64,000 nt of DNA, from NCBI GenBank assembly GCA_022760475.1, contig JALEFZ010000056.1, positions 57,210 through 121,209 on the forward strand, written 5' to 3'. The DNA is from Bacteroidia bacterium (GTDB lineage Bacteria > Bacteroidota > Bacteroidia > J057). Position numbers and translations under genes: made by a program. This document shows positions 46,248-55,862 of the stretch, piece after piece (within the stretch, counting starts at the first letter, position 1; every line of letters begins with the position of its first letter). The notes below the pieces were generated by a model. The model worked only from the letters and a program-made list of their open reading frames with translations, ran no database searches and was not told the origin of the DNA.

Positions 46248-46664
46248 TTACGATATCAAAACTTAATTCCTCAGGATATATTTTTCATAGTCATATTTTA
46301 TGACAATGGTGAAAATTACATCGAGAGAGGAATTATAGACATTCTCGATTAATCCGTTTTTTGTTGAAAATGGAGCAAAATCTAATATGCCTATTGTTCT
46401 GAGAGGTTCAAGGCAGAAAACTTGTTAGATTTGCAGCTAGAAACAAGAAATCGGGCTTTCAATAATAGCTTAAAATAATCGTTTAAAATTAGTGAATTTG
46501 ACAGTTGATAGGGGGCATTTGGCTTTTCATTTGTTGTAAGGTATGTACAATTGGATAGTTTTTTGCAAGATAGTTATGAGCTGTTAGGCTACCTTGAAGA
46601 CACGAAATAATAAGAGGGTTTTTGTTTATTGGCCTGATGCAACCTTAAGAAATACCAAGACGCC
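46248..46664. other. 417-base intergenic region
   Basis: Between the two large T9SS substrate genes. I see no ORF, RNA gene or strong hairpin. The last 130 bases are A/T-rich, with loose -7-like matches (such as TAGTTTTTTG near 46556) but no exact promoter. Confidence 0.4.
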
Positions 46665-49600
46665 ATGCGCAAATTTTTTACCGTCCTGAAACCTGTACTA
46701 ATTGCCATCATAAGTATTGCTTTTGCCGGATTTATGTCTCTGGAAAAGGCAAACGCTTCTCACGTGATGGGTGCTGACATAACATATGCCTGTCAGCCTG
46801 ATGGGTCTTATAAAGTAATCCTTAAAGTTTACCGAAATTGTGGTGGAGCAGCGCTGGCGAGCAAACTCCCCTTAGCTTACTCATCACAATCTTGTGGGGT
46901 AACCAGCCGGATTGACTCTGCGACCAGGGTAAGTATCCTAGATGTTTCTCCGCTATGTGCAGCCCAACAACAGCTTAGTAACTGTATAGATCCTGCCAAC
47001 CCGTTTCCAGGAGTAGAAGAACATGTATATGAGTTGTTCATAGATTTTCCTGTTACCTGTACGGACTGGATTGTGGGATGGTCTTTGTGTTGTCGCGATC
47101 CATCCGTTACCAATTCTATTATCCCGAATTTCTCATCTACCAGGATTTACATAGAGGCCATGATTAACAACACATTGGCTTTGTGTGATACCGCACCGCA
47201 ATTTGTAAACATTCCTGTAACCTATATTTGTGATAACCAGCCGGTAGAATTCTCAAGTGGAGCCGTAGAGCCGCAGGGAGACTCCCTTGTATTCGAGCTA
47301 ACTGATCCCTTGGACGGAAACTATGTGAGTGCACCTATACCTGTGCCTTACCAGCCTGGATTTAACATCAACTATCCAGTTTCGACCAATCCACCAAATA
47401 ATTTCCAGTTTGATCAAGCAACTGGGCAGTTTGATTTTACGCCAAGTGGATTGCAGAAAGGTATTGTAGCACTTCGTGTAAATGAATATCGAAATGGGCA
47501 GTTGATTGGATATACCATGCGAGACATGCAGTGGGTGGTTATTCCCTGTGCCAATCAGAATCCTGTCATTGATCCTCCCACCAACATTTCAGGAGGGCAG
47601 TTTAACAACAATGTATTTTCTGTCTGCGCAGGAGATGAACTGCAGTTTGACCTACGTGCTTCCGATGACTTGATCGACTCCCTCTTTCTGACTACAACAG
47701 ATCTCCCAGGGGCAACCGTTACCCAAATAAGTGGTGGGGCCAATAACAACCCTCTTACAGGAAGGTTCTCATGGCCAACAACCACTGCTGATATTGGAAC
47801 TTATTTTATCAGCTTCAATTTCAGGGATAATGGATGTCCTACCATAGGGCAGGCCAGCGTAGGATTCACTATCATAGTAAATGAAGGAACAGTTCTACCC
47901 ACTCAGAACATATTCTATTGTCCTTCTACAACAGACACCATATTCCTGCAAGCAACATCTACGGGAGATTACCAATGGTCTGTACCTACAGGAGTTACCC
48001 TCTCCAATGATACCATCAGAGATCCTTATGTACTGATTCCTCCTTCAGGGATTGTGGATCTATCGGTTACGGTAAGAGATTCTCCGAATTGTAATGTAAT
48101 AGAATCATTCCATATAGAACCTGAAGCAACCGTAAGTGTAGCTCCTGATACGGTAGAGATTTGTCTTGGAGATTCCGCACAGTTGGATGCCAGTTTCACA
48201 GTCAATGGAGTTCCGCAATCAAATATTGACCTTCAATGGAATCCTTCTATTGGATTGAACAATACAGTAATTGCCAATCCGATGGCTTCTCCGCCTTCAA
48301 CTCAGTTGTATACCCTGACGATTACATCTCCTTCACTGAATTGTAGTTACGAGGCTAATGTGTTTGTAATTGTCAATGAACCACCGGTAATTGATCCAAT
48401 AAGCGATACCCTTGTATGTGCAGGTGATTCAGTCCAACTCCTGTTGACAGGTCAGAACCTGACCAATAGTACTGTACTTTGGTCGCCTACCCTTGGCTTG
48501 AGTGATCCAAATGTGCTGAATCCGATAGCCTTCCCTACAGTAACACAGACATATACTGCTACAGTAACCAACTCTTGTGGATCTGATTTCGAGAGTGTAA
48601 CGGTTAATGTGAATCAGCCATTGAACGTGATCCTTTCTGGAGACGATGTCCTATGTAATGGAGATTCATCAGGTAGCATTACTGCTACCACATTAGGTGG
48701 CGGGAACAACCCTGTTTATACCTGGACCCCAAGTCCACCATTAGCCGTCAATAGCCCTACACAAATCAATGTTCCGGCAGGAACTTATACCGTGACTGTG
48801 GTTGACGATGCCCAATGTAGAGATACAGCAGACATTGTTATTAACGAACCATCCCCCCTATCCATACAAATCATTGACCTGGTTAACAACCTTTGTGTAG
48901 GTGGAAACTCTGGTCAGATCGAAGTTGCAGGAACAGGTGGTACGGGTCCCTATGAGTACAGGCTGGTAAGTCCGGGATCTCAAACTCCATGGCGGAATAG
49001 TGGCTTGTTCATCAACCTGATCGCTGACAGCTATGAGGTTCAAATGAGAGATGCAAATGGTTGTACATTTAATCTCCCACTACCTATTACTGAACCTAGT
49101 TCGGGAGTGCAGGCCTCTATTGTTTCCCAGATAGATGCGACCTGTGGCATAAGGGGAGAATTGGTAGTTAATGGTGTAGGAGGAACTCCTTTTGCCAATG
49201 GATATCAGTTTTTCCTTAACAATGTATTCCAGTCTAATGGATTCACACAAACCTTCTCCAACCTGAATCCAGGTTATTATGAGGTTACCATTGTAGATAG
49301 CAATGGATGTAGATCCACAGTAGGTGATACTGTAAGGGAAATTGATCCTCCAATTGTAACGATTGATTCTATTGCTGATGCCAGTTGCTTCGGTCAGTGT
49401 AACGGATTTGTAAGATTCAGGGTAAACCTGGGCTCTCCCCCATACACACTTGCACTTGATGCGAATGTAACTTCAGACACTGTTTTCAATAACTTATGTC
49501 CAGGCTTCCACTTCTTCCAGGTGGAAGATGGCAACGCCTGTAAGTTTGGCTTGATATTCTTTATAGACCAACCAGACTCCTTATATGGAGAGGTCATCAA

Positions 49601-51503
49601 CCAGAGTTTCCCAACTTGCGAAAACTCCACGGATGGTTCTCTTACAGTTCAAGCAGTGGGTGGAACCCAGCCTTATACCTATTCATTACTTGGGCAGCCC
49701 GGAACTACGGATTCTCTGTTTACCAATCTTGACTCAGGCTTCTACACCTTTGTAGTAGAAGACCTCAACCAATGTCAGGATACATTTACAGGCAGCCTGG
49801 TTGATCCAAGTCCTCTGAGAATAGACTTTATCGCCAGTGACATTGCCTGTGCAGGTGAGCAAAATGGCACCATTGAATTGAGTGCCACGGGTGGTACCCC
49901 TGACTATGAATATTCATTCAGCGGCTCCATCTTTGTAGATGACAGCATATTCTTTGGACTGGCCGCGGGCAATTATCCTGTAAAAGTCGAAGACGCTCAA
50001 GGGTGTCAGGATAGCGCGATTGTAACTATCATTGAACCCGACCCATTGACGCTTTCTATCGCACAAGTACAAAATGCACTCTGTAATGGCTCTGCAGATG
50101 GTACCATAACAGTTGTGCCAGGTGGAGGAACCGGACCTTTTGAATATAGCATAGATCAGATTAATTACGGCTCAAGCCCTACTTTCAATGGGTTGAGAAC
50201 CGGGAACTATACCCTCTATGTCAGAGACTCCCAAGGTTGTGAGGCAGAAGTAAGTACAACTGTCGGTGAGCCAGATCCATTGTTCGGAACTGTGGATTGG
50301 AGAGACATTACTTGCCAAGGAGCTAATGATGGTGGAGGAAGCGTATTCATGTCGGGCGGAACCCAGCCATACAGGTATATCTGGTCAAATGGAGAAACGA
50401 GCTCCACAGTGAACAACCTTCCTCCAGGCAACCCTACGGTAACCGTAACAGATGCTCAAGGCTGTCAGGTAGCCTTTAGTGGAGACCTCATTGATCCCCC
50501 ATTGTTCTTCATAGATTCAACCTCCACCCTGGATGCCACCTGTTTTGGTATCTGTGATGGATTTCTTTGGTCAGCTGCAGCTGGTGGTACTCCTCCATAC
50601 AATTATATTTGGTCAAACAATGCTACAGACTCATTCCAGAATAATGTATGTGCAGACGAGTATATCCTTACCGCCATTGACGACAATGGTTGTGAGGTGC
50701 TTGATACCCTTATAGTGAATGAGCCACCAGAGATTATTATTGAAGTTGTAGACAAGCAGGATGCGAGCTGTGGCCAAGCAAATGGTACCATTACCGTAGC
50801 TGCAAGCGGTGGCGCAGGTGACTTCACTTACTTTTGGTCAAACAACCAGGAAGGTCCCACTGCTTCAGATCTTTTAGGCGGAATCTTGCCGCCTGTGATT
50901 TATCAGGTTTTTGTAACGGACTCTACCAATTGTTCCAATAGCCTGTCAATCGACCTCGGCGTAGGAGCTTCTCCTATTGCAGATTTTGAAACAGAGTTTT
51001 CTCCTCTTGATTCGCTGCTGTTCCCAGAGGATGGGGTACAGTTTATCAACCTTTCTCAAAACGCAACGGATTATTTTTGGGACTTTGGAGATGGAAGCGT
51101 AAGCAATGAAGAAAACCCACTGCATATCTTCCCTGGACCGGGGCTATATTCGATCATGCTGATCGCCTACGATCCTGGTTTCCAGTGCCCTGATACAATC
51201 ATAAAAGATATCCAGTTTTATCCTCCAGGAAGGATTTTCGTCCCGACAGGATTCACCCCGAATGGAGACAATATCAATGACAACTTCTTTGCTGTAGGAG
51301 CAGGGGTTATCACGATGAAGCTCGACATCTTCGACAGGTGGGGACGTCATCTAAAAACCCTCAACTCTTTAGAGGAAGTATGGGATGGTACCAATGCACA
51401 GGGTAATCCGGTACAAGAGGGTGTTTATGTCTGGAAATTGGAGGCCTTATTAAATGATCAAGTTCCTGTAAGTCGGGTGGGAACGGTTACCCTTTTGAGG
51501 TAA
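46665..51503 (+). CDS. Large T9SS-exported adhesin with SprB-type repeats, PKD and CHU_C domains
   Basis: The 1612-residue protein starts with a signal peptide (about 1-32, ending ANAS), followed by the Bacteroidota-type opening SHVMGADITYACQPDG and an Ig-like N-terminal region. From about residue 653 to 1437 there are ten SprB-like repeats of about 75-82 residues, each with a Cys near the start (LCNGSADG, SCFGQCNG, ACAGEQNG) and one near the end (DSQGCE, DAQGCQ) and PYxY in the middle. A PKD domain follows (about 1438-1515, YFWDFGDGS) and a CHU_C/gliding-associated sorting domain (about 1522-1612, PTGFTPNGDNIND, then FDRWG). The layout indicates a cell-surface adhesin or gliding-related protein exported by T9SS. 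Confidence 0.92.
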   Translation: MRKFFTVLKPVLIAIISIAFAGFMSLEKANASHVMGADITYACQPDGSYKVILKVYRNCGGAALASKLPLAYSSQSCGVTSRIDSATRVSILDVSPLCAAQQQLSNCIDPANPFPGVEEHVYELFIDFPVTCTDWIVGWSLCCRDPSVTNSIIPNFSSTRIYIEAMINNTLALCDTAPQFVNIPVTYICDNQPVEFSSGAVEPQGDSLVFELTDPLDGNYVSAPIPVPYQPGFNINYPVSTNPPNNFQFDQATGQFDFTPSGLQKGIVALRVNEYRNGQLIGYTMRDMQWVVIPCANQNPVIDPPTNISGGQFNNNVFSVCAGDELQFDLRASDDLIDSLFLTTTDLPGATVTQISGGANNNPLTGRFSWPTTTADIGTYFISFNFRDNGCPTIGQASVGFTIIVNEGTVLPTQNIFYCPSTTDTIFLQATSTGDYQWSVPTGVTLSNDTIRDPYVLIPPSGIVDLSVTVRDSPNCNVIESFHIEPEATVSVAPDTVEICLGDSAQLDASFTVNGVPQSNIDLQWNPSIGLNNTVIANPMASPPSTQLYTLTITSPSLNCSYEANVFVIVNEPPVIDPISDTLVCAGDSVQLLLTGQNLTNSTVLWSPTLGLSDPNVLNPIAFPTVTQTYTATVTNSCGSDFESVTVNVNQPLNVILSGDDVLCNGDSSGSITATTLGGGNNPVYTWTPSPPLAVNSPTQINVPAGTYTVTVVDDAQCRDTADIVINEPSPLSIQIIDLVNNLCVGGNSGQIEVAGTGGTGPYEYRLVSPGSQTPWRNSGLFINLIADSYEVQMRDANGCTFNLPLPITEPSSGVQASIVSQIDATCGIRGELVVNGVGGTPFANGYQFFLNNVFQSNGFTQTFSNLNPGYYEVTIVDSNGCRSTVGDTVREIDPPIVTIDSIADASCFGQCNGFVRFRVNLGSPPYTLALDANVTSDTVFNNLCPGFHFFQVEDGNACKFGLIFFIDQPDSLYGEVINQSFPTCENSTDGSLTVQAVGGTQPYTYSLLGQPGTTDSLFTNLDSGFYTFVVEDLNQCQDTFTGSLVDPSPLRIDFIASDIACAGEQNGTIELSATGGTPDYEYSFSGSIFVDDSIFFGLAAGNYPVKVEDAQGCQDSAIVTIIEPDPLTLSIAQVQNALCNGSADGTITVVPGGGTGPFEYSIDQINYGSSPTFNGLRTGNYTLYVRDSQGCEAEVSTTVGEPDPLFGTVDWRDITCQGANDGGGSVFMSGGTQPYRYIWSNGETSSTVNNLPPGNPTVTVTDAQGCQVAFSGDLIDPPLFFIDSTSTLDATCFGICDGFLWSAAAGGTPPYNYIWSNNATDSFQNNVCADEYILTAIDDNGCEVLDTLIVNEPPEIIIEVVDKQDASCGQANGTITVAASGGAGDFTYFWSNNQEGPTASDLLGGILPPVIYQVFVTDSTNCSNSLSIDLGVGASPIADFETEFSPLDSLLFPEDGVQFINLSQNATDYFWDFGDGSVSNEENPLHIFPGPGLYSIMLIAYDPGFQCPDTIIKDIQFYPPGRIFVPTGFTPNGDNINDNFFAVGAGVITMKLDIFDRWGRHLKTLNSLEEVWDGTNAQGNPVQEGVYVWKLEALLNDQVPVSRVGTVTLLR

Positions 51504-51525
51504 TCGAAAATAAATTGAACATCAG

Positions 51526-51554
51526 ATCCCGAGGCTGCTTGCCTCGGGATTTTT
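51526..51554 (+). terminator. Rho-independent terminator after the adhesin gene
   Basis: A perfect ten-base stem ATCCCGAGGC / GCCTCGGGAT with loop TGCTT is followed by TTTT. It lies 22 bases after the stop at 51503. Confidence 0.9.
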
Positions 51555-51573
51555 GTTTGCCGACTTATATAGA

Positions 51574-51581
51574 TATTTTTG
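51574..51581 (+). promoter_or_regulatory. Predicted promoter of the pseudouridine synthase gene
   Basis: TATTTTTG matches the -7 element; a TTG ending 18 bases upstream (51553-51555) gives near-ideal -33 spacing. It ends 15 bases before the GTG start chosen for the next gene, right after the terminator of the previous gene, which supports a new transcript here. Confidence 0.55.
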
Positions 51582-51596
51582 CCAAAATTTATTAAC

Positions 51597-52685
51597 GTGA
51601 AAGAAAACAGGGAACCATCCAAGCAGCAGTTAACCAAGCACTATGGTACCGATGAAGATCAGTTGAAGAAGGAATCGGATGATGATGCCCTATTTGATCA
51701 TTATACACTGGTGGCGAGCAAAGGCCAGCGACCACTCAGGGTAGATAAATTTTTATCCAATCTCCTTCCATTTACTACAAGGTCAAAAATTAAAAATGCC
51801 TCCCGAACAGGCTCCATCAGTGTAAATGGCAAGGAAGTCAAGCTCTCATATAAGGTAAAAGCGGATGATAAGGTAAAAATCATGCTCCCCTACCCTCCTG
51901 CTCCCAAACTGGAGGCAGAAGAAATGGATCTGGATATTCGATATGAAGACGATGAGTTGATTGTGCTTCACAAGCCACCGGGCATGGTCTGCCATCCTTC
52001 TATTGGCCATCACAGCGGCACGCTGGTTCACGGCTTGCTTTGGCACATCCAGCACTTGCCATCGGCAAAAGGCGATATAGACGAAGTGAGACCAGGCCTT
52101 GTCCATCGCCTAGACAGGGATACCAGTGGGATCATGGTGGTAGCCAAGTCTGAATATGCCATGTCTCATTTGGCAAAGCAGTTTTTTGACCGTAGTACAG
52201 GTAGGACCTATCAGGCAGTAGTCTGGGGGGACGTGGCTGAGGATTCAGGTACCATTTTTGGACATGTAGGCCGGCATCCCAAGGAGCGAAAGCTGTACTT
52301 TACCTATCCAAATGGAGAGGCTGGAAAGCATGCAGTGACCCATTACAGAGTCATAGAGCGATATGGGGTAGCTACTTTGGTAGAATGTAAATTGGAAACT
52401 GGAAGAACTCACCAGATCAGGGTACACATGAAATATATTGGCCATACCCTTTTTATGGATAAAGAATATGGTGGGGATAAGATTTTAAAAGGAAACCCAA
52501 CACAGAAGTACAAGCAATTCATCCAAAACGGAATGAAAATTCTTCCCAGGCAGGCACTTCATGCCAAAACCCTGGATTTTACCCATCCAACTTCAGGAGA
52601 AAGGCTTAGCTTTGATAGTGATTTGCCAGATGACATGGCTGGACTCATTGACAAATTAAAAAAATGGGCAGCCCACCAAGGGTAA
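51597..52685 (+). CDS. RluA-family 23S rRNA pseudouridine synthase
   Basis: I start at GTG 51597 (362 residues) because the longer TTG start at 51579 lies inside the promoter box. The protein has an N-terminal S4-like RNA-binding domain (LRVDKFLSNLLPFTTRSKIK, about 48-67) and the RluA catalytic domain: VLHKPPGMVCHP, the catalytic aspartate in VHRLDRDTSGIMVVAK, then YQAVVWG and ETGRTHQIRVHMKYIGHTL. It converts uridine to pseudouridine in rRNA, probably at RluD/RluC-type sites. Its stop is seven bases from that of the convergent HD-domain gene. Confidence 0.93.
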   Translation: MKENREPSKQQLTKHYGTDEDQLKKESDDDALFDHYTLVASKGQRPLRVDKFLSNLLPFTTRSKIKNASRTGSISVNGKEVKLSYKVKADDKVKIMLPYPPAPKLEAEEMDLDIRYEDDELIVLHKPPGMVCHPSIGHHSGTLVHGLLWHIQHLPSAKGDIDEVRPGLVHRLDRDTSGIMVVAKSEYAMSHLAKQFFDRSTGRTYQAVVWGDVAEDSGTIFGHVGRHPKERKLYFTYPNGEAGKHAVTHYRVIERYGVATLVECKLETGRTHQIRVHMKYIGHTLFMDKEYGGDKILKGNPTQKYKQFIQNGMKILPRQALHAKTLDFTHPTSGERLSFDSDLPDDMAGLIDKLKKWAAHQG

Positions 52686-52691
52686 TGTTTT

Positions 52692-53231
52692 TTACATTTT
52701 AATGTACTGTGCATAATCTTCGATTTTATCCTTGAGTCGATCCCAAAGGTAATCGTGCTTGCCTGAAAGTGAATCCAATATTTTTCCGGCTTCCTGCCAA
52801 TAGCTCATCCTCTTAGCATTGCGCCAATAGGTAGGTGGTTCCTGCAAGTTTGTAATTCGATCTGCGAGCTTGACCATCCCCACTTCCTTTTCCATCTCGT
52901 TGATGCGCTTCAAACTGTCTTTCATGGCTTCAGCTTTGGGCAGGTCTTCATTCTTGGTCAACGCTTCCACCCCCAAGGCTACCTTTTTACCAAATACCTC
53001 CTTTATCTCCTCAAAGGTGGTTGGGGTATCCTCCATGACATCGTGTAACAAAGCCAATTGAATGGCAAAATTGACATCAAAAGAATCTTCCACCTTGTAA
53101 GCTCCCAAAATTTCCATGCAAACATTGGAAAGGTGTGCCAAGTAATTTGCCGTAGAGCCTGGTACTTTTTGATCTGCATGCTTTTCTCCGGCAAATTTTA
53201 TTGCTTGTTGATATATCTCCTGCTTCCACAT
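52692..53231 (-). CDS. HD-domain alarmone hydrolase-like protein (MESH1/SpoT type)
   Basis: The 179-residue protein is a single HD domain of the kind found in SpoT and MESH1. Visible signatures are the metal-binding His33, HDVMEDT at 63-69 (His63, Asp64, Glu67, Asp68; the hydrolase HDxxED motif) and VKLADRITNLQ (about 119-129). Length and motif fit small alarmone hydrolases, which remove pyrophosphate from (p)ppGpp; no synthetase domain is present. It is cytoplasmic, ends seven bases from the pseudouridine synthase stop and starts just three bases downstream of the sulfatase gene's stop, so it may be read from the sulfatase transcript. Confidence 0.85.
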   Translation of the reverse strand: MWKQEIYQQAIKFAGEKHADQKVPGSTANYLAHLSNVCMEILGAYKVEDSFDVNFAIQLALLHDVMEDTPTTFEEIKEVFGKKVALGVEALTKNEDLPKAEAMKDSLKRINEMEKEVGMVKLADRITNLQEPPTYWRNAKRMSYWQEAGKILDSLSGKHDYLWDRLKDKIEDYAQYIKM

Positions 53232-53234
53232 AGC

Positions 53235-54842
53235 TTAGTTGTTCTTATATCTTGAAATAAATTCCCTATCCAACTCCTCGCTGTCCTTATACTTGACTCT
53301 TAGCTTCTTTAGCTGTTTGTGGAGTTTCTTCCGAATTTTTTGATAACTGGGATTGTCGTATTCGTTTTTCAATTCTAAAGGGTCCTTCTTTCTGTCATAC
53401 AATTCCCATTCATCGACATCATGATAAAAATGAATCAATTTGTAATCCTCAGTTACAATGGCATAGTGCCGTTTGACCATATGGATTGCCGGGTATTCGT
53501 AATAATGATAGTAGACAGCCTTCCTGAAACCTTTTCCATTTCCCTCCAATAAGGGAATCAAATTTTCCCCTTGCATATCAGCAGGAACACCAACCCCCGC
53601 CATGCTGAGCATGGTTGGGGCAAAATCAAGGTTTTGAACCATCTGGGTATTGAGGCTATTTGGGCTGATCGTACCTGGCCACTTCACAAGAAGTGGGGTT
53701 TTGAAGGATTCATTGTAAATGAATCGCTTGTCAAACCATCCGTGTTCTCCCAGGTAAAAGCCCTGGTCAGAGGTGTAAATCACGATGGTGTTTTCAGCCA
53801 GACCACTCTCCTCAAGATAATCCAATAACTCCCCTACCCCATCATCTACAGACGCAATGGAGCCCAAATAATCTTGCATATATCGTTGATATCTCCATTT
53901 CATGAGATCTTTTTTGGACATCCGGGGATATTTATCTCTAAAATCCTCCATGATTGGCCTGTAAACAGAATCCCAGGAAGCCCTTTGACTTTCATTCATC
54001 CTACCCACTGTCCTCTCAAATGCCGCCTTATCCCAATCTGCGGTTTCTGTAATCCCCAACTCATCCATGATTTCTGGATAAACTTTTGAATCCCCTGCCC
54101 AATTTTGATGTTCCAATACATTCATTTCAGCCTCCTTGGCGGCTGAACCTCGACCTTCATAGTCATCGAATAAGGTAGGAGGTTCTGGGAAGTTCATTTG
54201 GGTAAATTTCTTATAGTGCCTTTTTGCAGGTAACCATTCTCTGTGAGGAGCTTTGTGGAGGCACATCAGGAAGAACGGCTGTGCATCATCCCGTTCATTT
54301 TGAAGCCAATCCAGGGTCATATCCGTAATCAGATCGGTCGTATATCCTTCCAACCTGATTTGCCCTTCATTCTTTGTAATGAAATCCGGATTGTAATAAT
54401 TTCCCTGGTCAATCAATATCTTGAATTGGTCAAAGCCCTTGGGATTATTCCCAAAATGAAGTTTTCCAAACATGGCTGTTTGGTATCCGCCCCCTTGCAA
54501 TATTTGTGGGAAGGTAACTTGTGTGGTGTCAAAGGGCGAAATGTTATCAATTTTTCCGTTAAGGTGTGAATGTTTTCCTGTGAGCAATACCGCCCTTGAA
54601 GGTGCACAAATAGAGTTTGTCACGCAGGCATTTGAGAAAGCCATGCCTTCTTGTGCTATTCGATCAATATTTGGGGTGAGGGCCAAGCTGCTATCATAAG
54701 CACTGATGGCTTGATATGCATGGTCATCAGCCATGATAAAAAGGATATTGGGACGAGCTTGTTTTTGCGCTTGGAGATTGTGGACCCACAAAAGTGAAAA
54801 AAGCACAAACAAAATTGGTAGAATGTTCTGGAAATTTTTCAT
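53235..54842 (-). CDS. Sulfatase, formylglycine type
   Basis: The 535-residue protein from ATG 54842 has a signal peptide (1-26, ending LQAQ); a GTG 17 codons upstream is the longest frame. It has the sulfatase layout: metal-binding DD at 39-40, the formylglycine motif CAPSRAVLLTGK with Cys79 (to be modified by a separate sulfatase-modifying enzyme), HxxPH-like (LHKAPHREW) and YTSDQGFYLGEHGW with late metal ligands. Such exported sulfatases remove sulfate from polysaccharides, as expected in marine Bacteroidota. No polysaccharide-utilisation neighbours are visible. It runs into the HD-domain gene with three bases between. Confidence 0.93.
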   Translation of the reverse strand: MKNFQNILPILFVLFSLLWVHNLQAQKQARPNILFIMADDHAYQAISAYDSSLALTPNIDRIAQEGMAFSNACVTNSICAPSRAVLLTGKHSHLNGKIDNISPFDTTQVTFPQILQGGGYQTAMFGKLHFGNNPKGFDQFKILIDQGNYYNPDFITKNEGQIRLEGYTTDLITDMTLDWLQNERDDAQPFFLMCLHKAPHREWLPAKRHYKKFTQMNFPEPPTLFDDYEGRGSAAKEAEMNVLEHQNWAGDSKVYPEIMDELGITETADWDKAAFERTVGRMNESQRASWDSVYRPIMEDFRDKYPRMSKKDLMKWRYQRYMQDYLGSIASVDDGVGELLDYLEESGLAENTIVIYTSDQGFYLGEHGWFDKRFIYNESFKTPLLVKWPGTISPNSLNTQMVQNLDFAPTMLSMAGVGVPADMQGENLIPLLEGNGKGFRKAVYYHYYEYPAIHMVKRHYAIVTEDYKLIHFYHDVDEWELYDRKKDPLELKNEYDNPSYQKIRKKLHKQLKKLRVKYKDSEELDREFISRYKNN

Positions 54843-54917
54843 AGGAGTTGCTAGAGAAGAAATCAATTTAGCAATACCCTCGAAAAAATTCACATTTGTT
54901 TGAGATTAATCGGGCTG

Positions 54918-55769
54918 TCAATCCAGCCAATCTTTGGCCATGGACCTTGCAACTGGTATGGGTAAATCATATTGTTCCAGTTCCAAGGTCAAAGAGCGCG
55001 CATTTCCTTTGAACTTTACCACCTTTTCCTTATTGACCATGTAGGATCTATGGCACCTTTTAATTTCTGAATAAGCTGAAAGTTGTTGTTCTAATTTTCG
55101 CATACTCAGGCGGATGAGTTCCTTCTTTAATTTCTTATTTTCCAGGTAATGCACGATTACATAGTTGTTATCAGAACTGGCAAATAGGAAATCGTCCAAA
55201 TTCAACGTAAATGCTTTCGCCCTACTCGATTCAGATTGAATCTGTAACATTTGTTTCTCAGTAAGGGACTCAGGCTTGTCAATTCGTGAATTCAGTTGAT
55301 CTGCCCTGGATTGATTCTGTCTGGAAAGGAACCTTTCTACCAGGTATACCATCCCTATGATGGGGAAAATCCCGACCGAAACGGTGATACCGACAAATTC
55401 TGCCAAAGAATGCTGGGGAGCAAAAGTGGCTCCTATTTGAGAATTGTATAAATAATTGAGGATTGCAATGACTAGAAGGCTAAGTAGGATAAATAGTATC
55501 TCTTTCTTAATCTGCCATTTCTCGCCATCAAAGATACGGGAGAACCACCTGGGAACCAGAAAGTAGGTAATGAACAAGCCCATGGCAACCATTAAGCCGA
55601 AACCCATCAGGAATAATGACCTATTTTCTGTGATTTCTGCTGCCCCAAAGGGTTGGTAAATCAATAGGAATACCCATGTGAACAGGCTAAAACCAACTAA
55701 TAGCAAGGCTTTATCCTTCGGCTTTTGGATAAGGGGATAAGACTTATTGAGCCATTGCTTGAGGGACAT
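54918..55769 (-). CDS. Membrane-bound LytTR-domain transcription regulator
   Basis: The ATG at 55769 (283 residues) is preferred over a longer non-ATG start at 55847. Four predicted helices occupy about 20-165 (ALLLVGFSLFTWVFLLIY; LFLMGFGLMVAMGLFITYFL; ILFILLSLLVIAILNYLY; FVGITVSVGIFPIIGMVYLV). The C-terminal part (about 185-283) is a LytTR DNA-binding domain: FASSDNNYVIVHYLENK, RLSMRKLEQQL, RCHRSYMVNKEKV. Membrane-bound LytTR regulators without a receiver domain are common in Bacteroidota. It is separated from the upstream sdpR-sdpI operon by that operon's terminator. Confidence 0.9.
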   Translation of the reverse strand: MSLKQWLNKSYPLIQKPKDKALLLVGFSLFTWVFLLIYQPFGAAEITENRSLFLMGFGLMVAMGLFITYFLVPRWFSRIFDGEKWQIKKEILFILLSLLVIAILNYLYNSQIGATFAPQHSLAEFVGITVSVGIFPIIGMVYLVERFLSRQNQSRADQLNSRIDKPESLTEKQMLQIQSESSRAKAFTLNLDDFLFASSDNNYVIVHYLENKKLKKELIRLSMRKLEQQLSAYSEIKRCHRSYMVNKEKVVKFKGNARSLTLELEQYDLPIPVARSMAKDWLD

Positions 55770-55834
55770 TTTGAGACCTTGATTTTCGGCCAATATAAGA
55801 AAATGACACAAGCCATTCTGACAAAAATCAAAAT

Positions 55835-55858
55835 AGGGGAACAGCAAGCTGTTCCCCT
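55835..55858 (-). terminator. Terminator of the sdpR-sdpI operon
   Basis: An 11-base inverted repeat AGGGGAACAGC / GCTGTTCCCCT with only AA between (so about 10 base pairs and a four-base loop) lies five bases after the sdpI-like stop; on the minus strand it is followed by ATTTTGATTTTT, a good T-rich tail. Confidence 0.85.
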
Positions 55859-55862
55859 CGTC

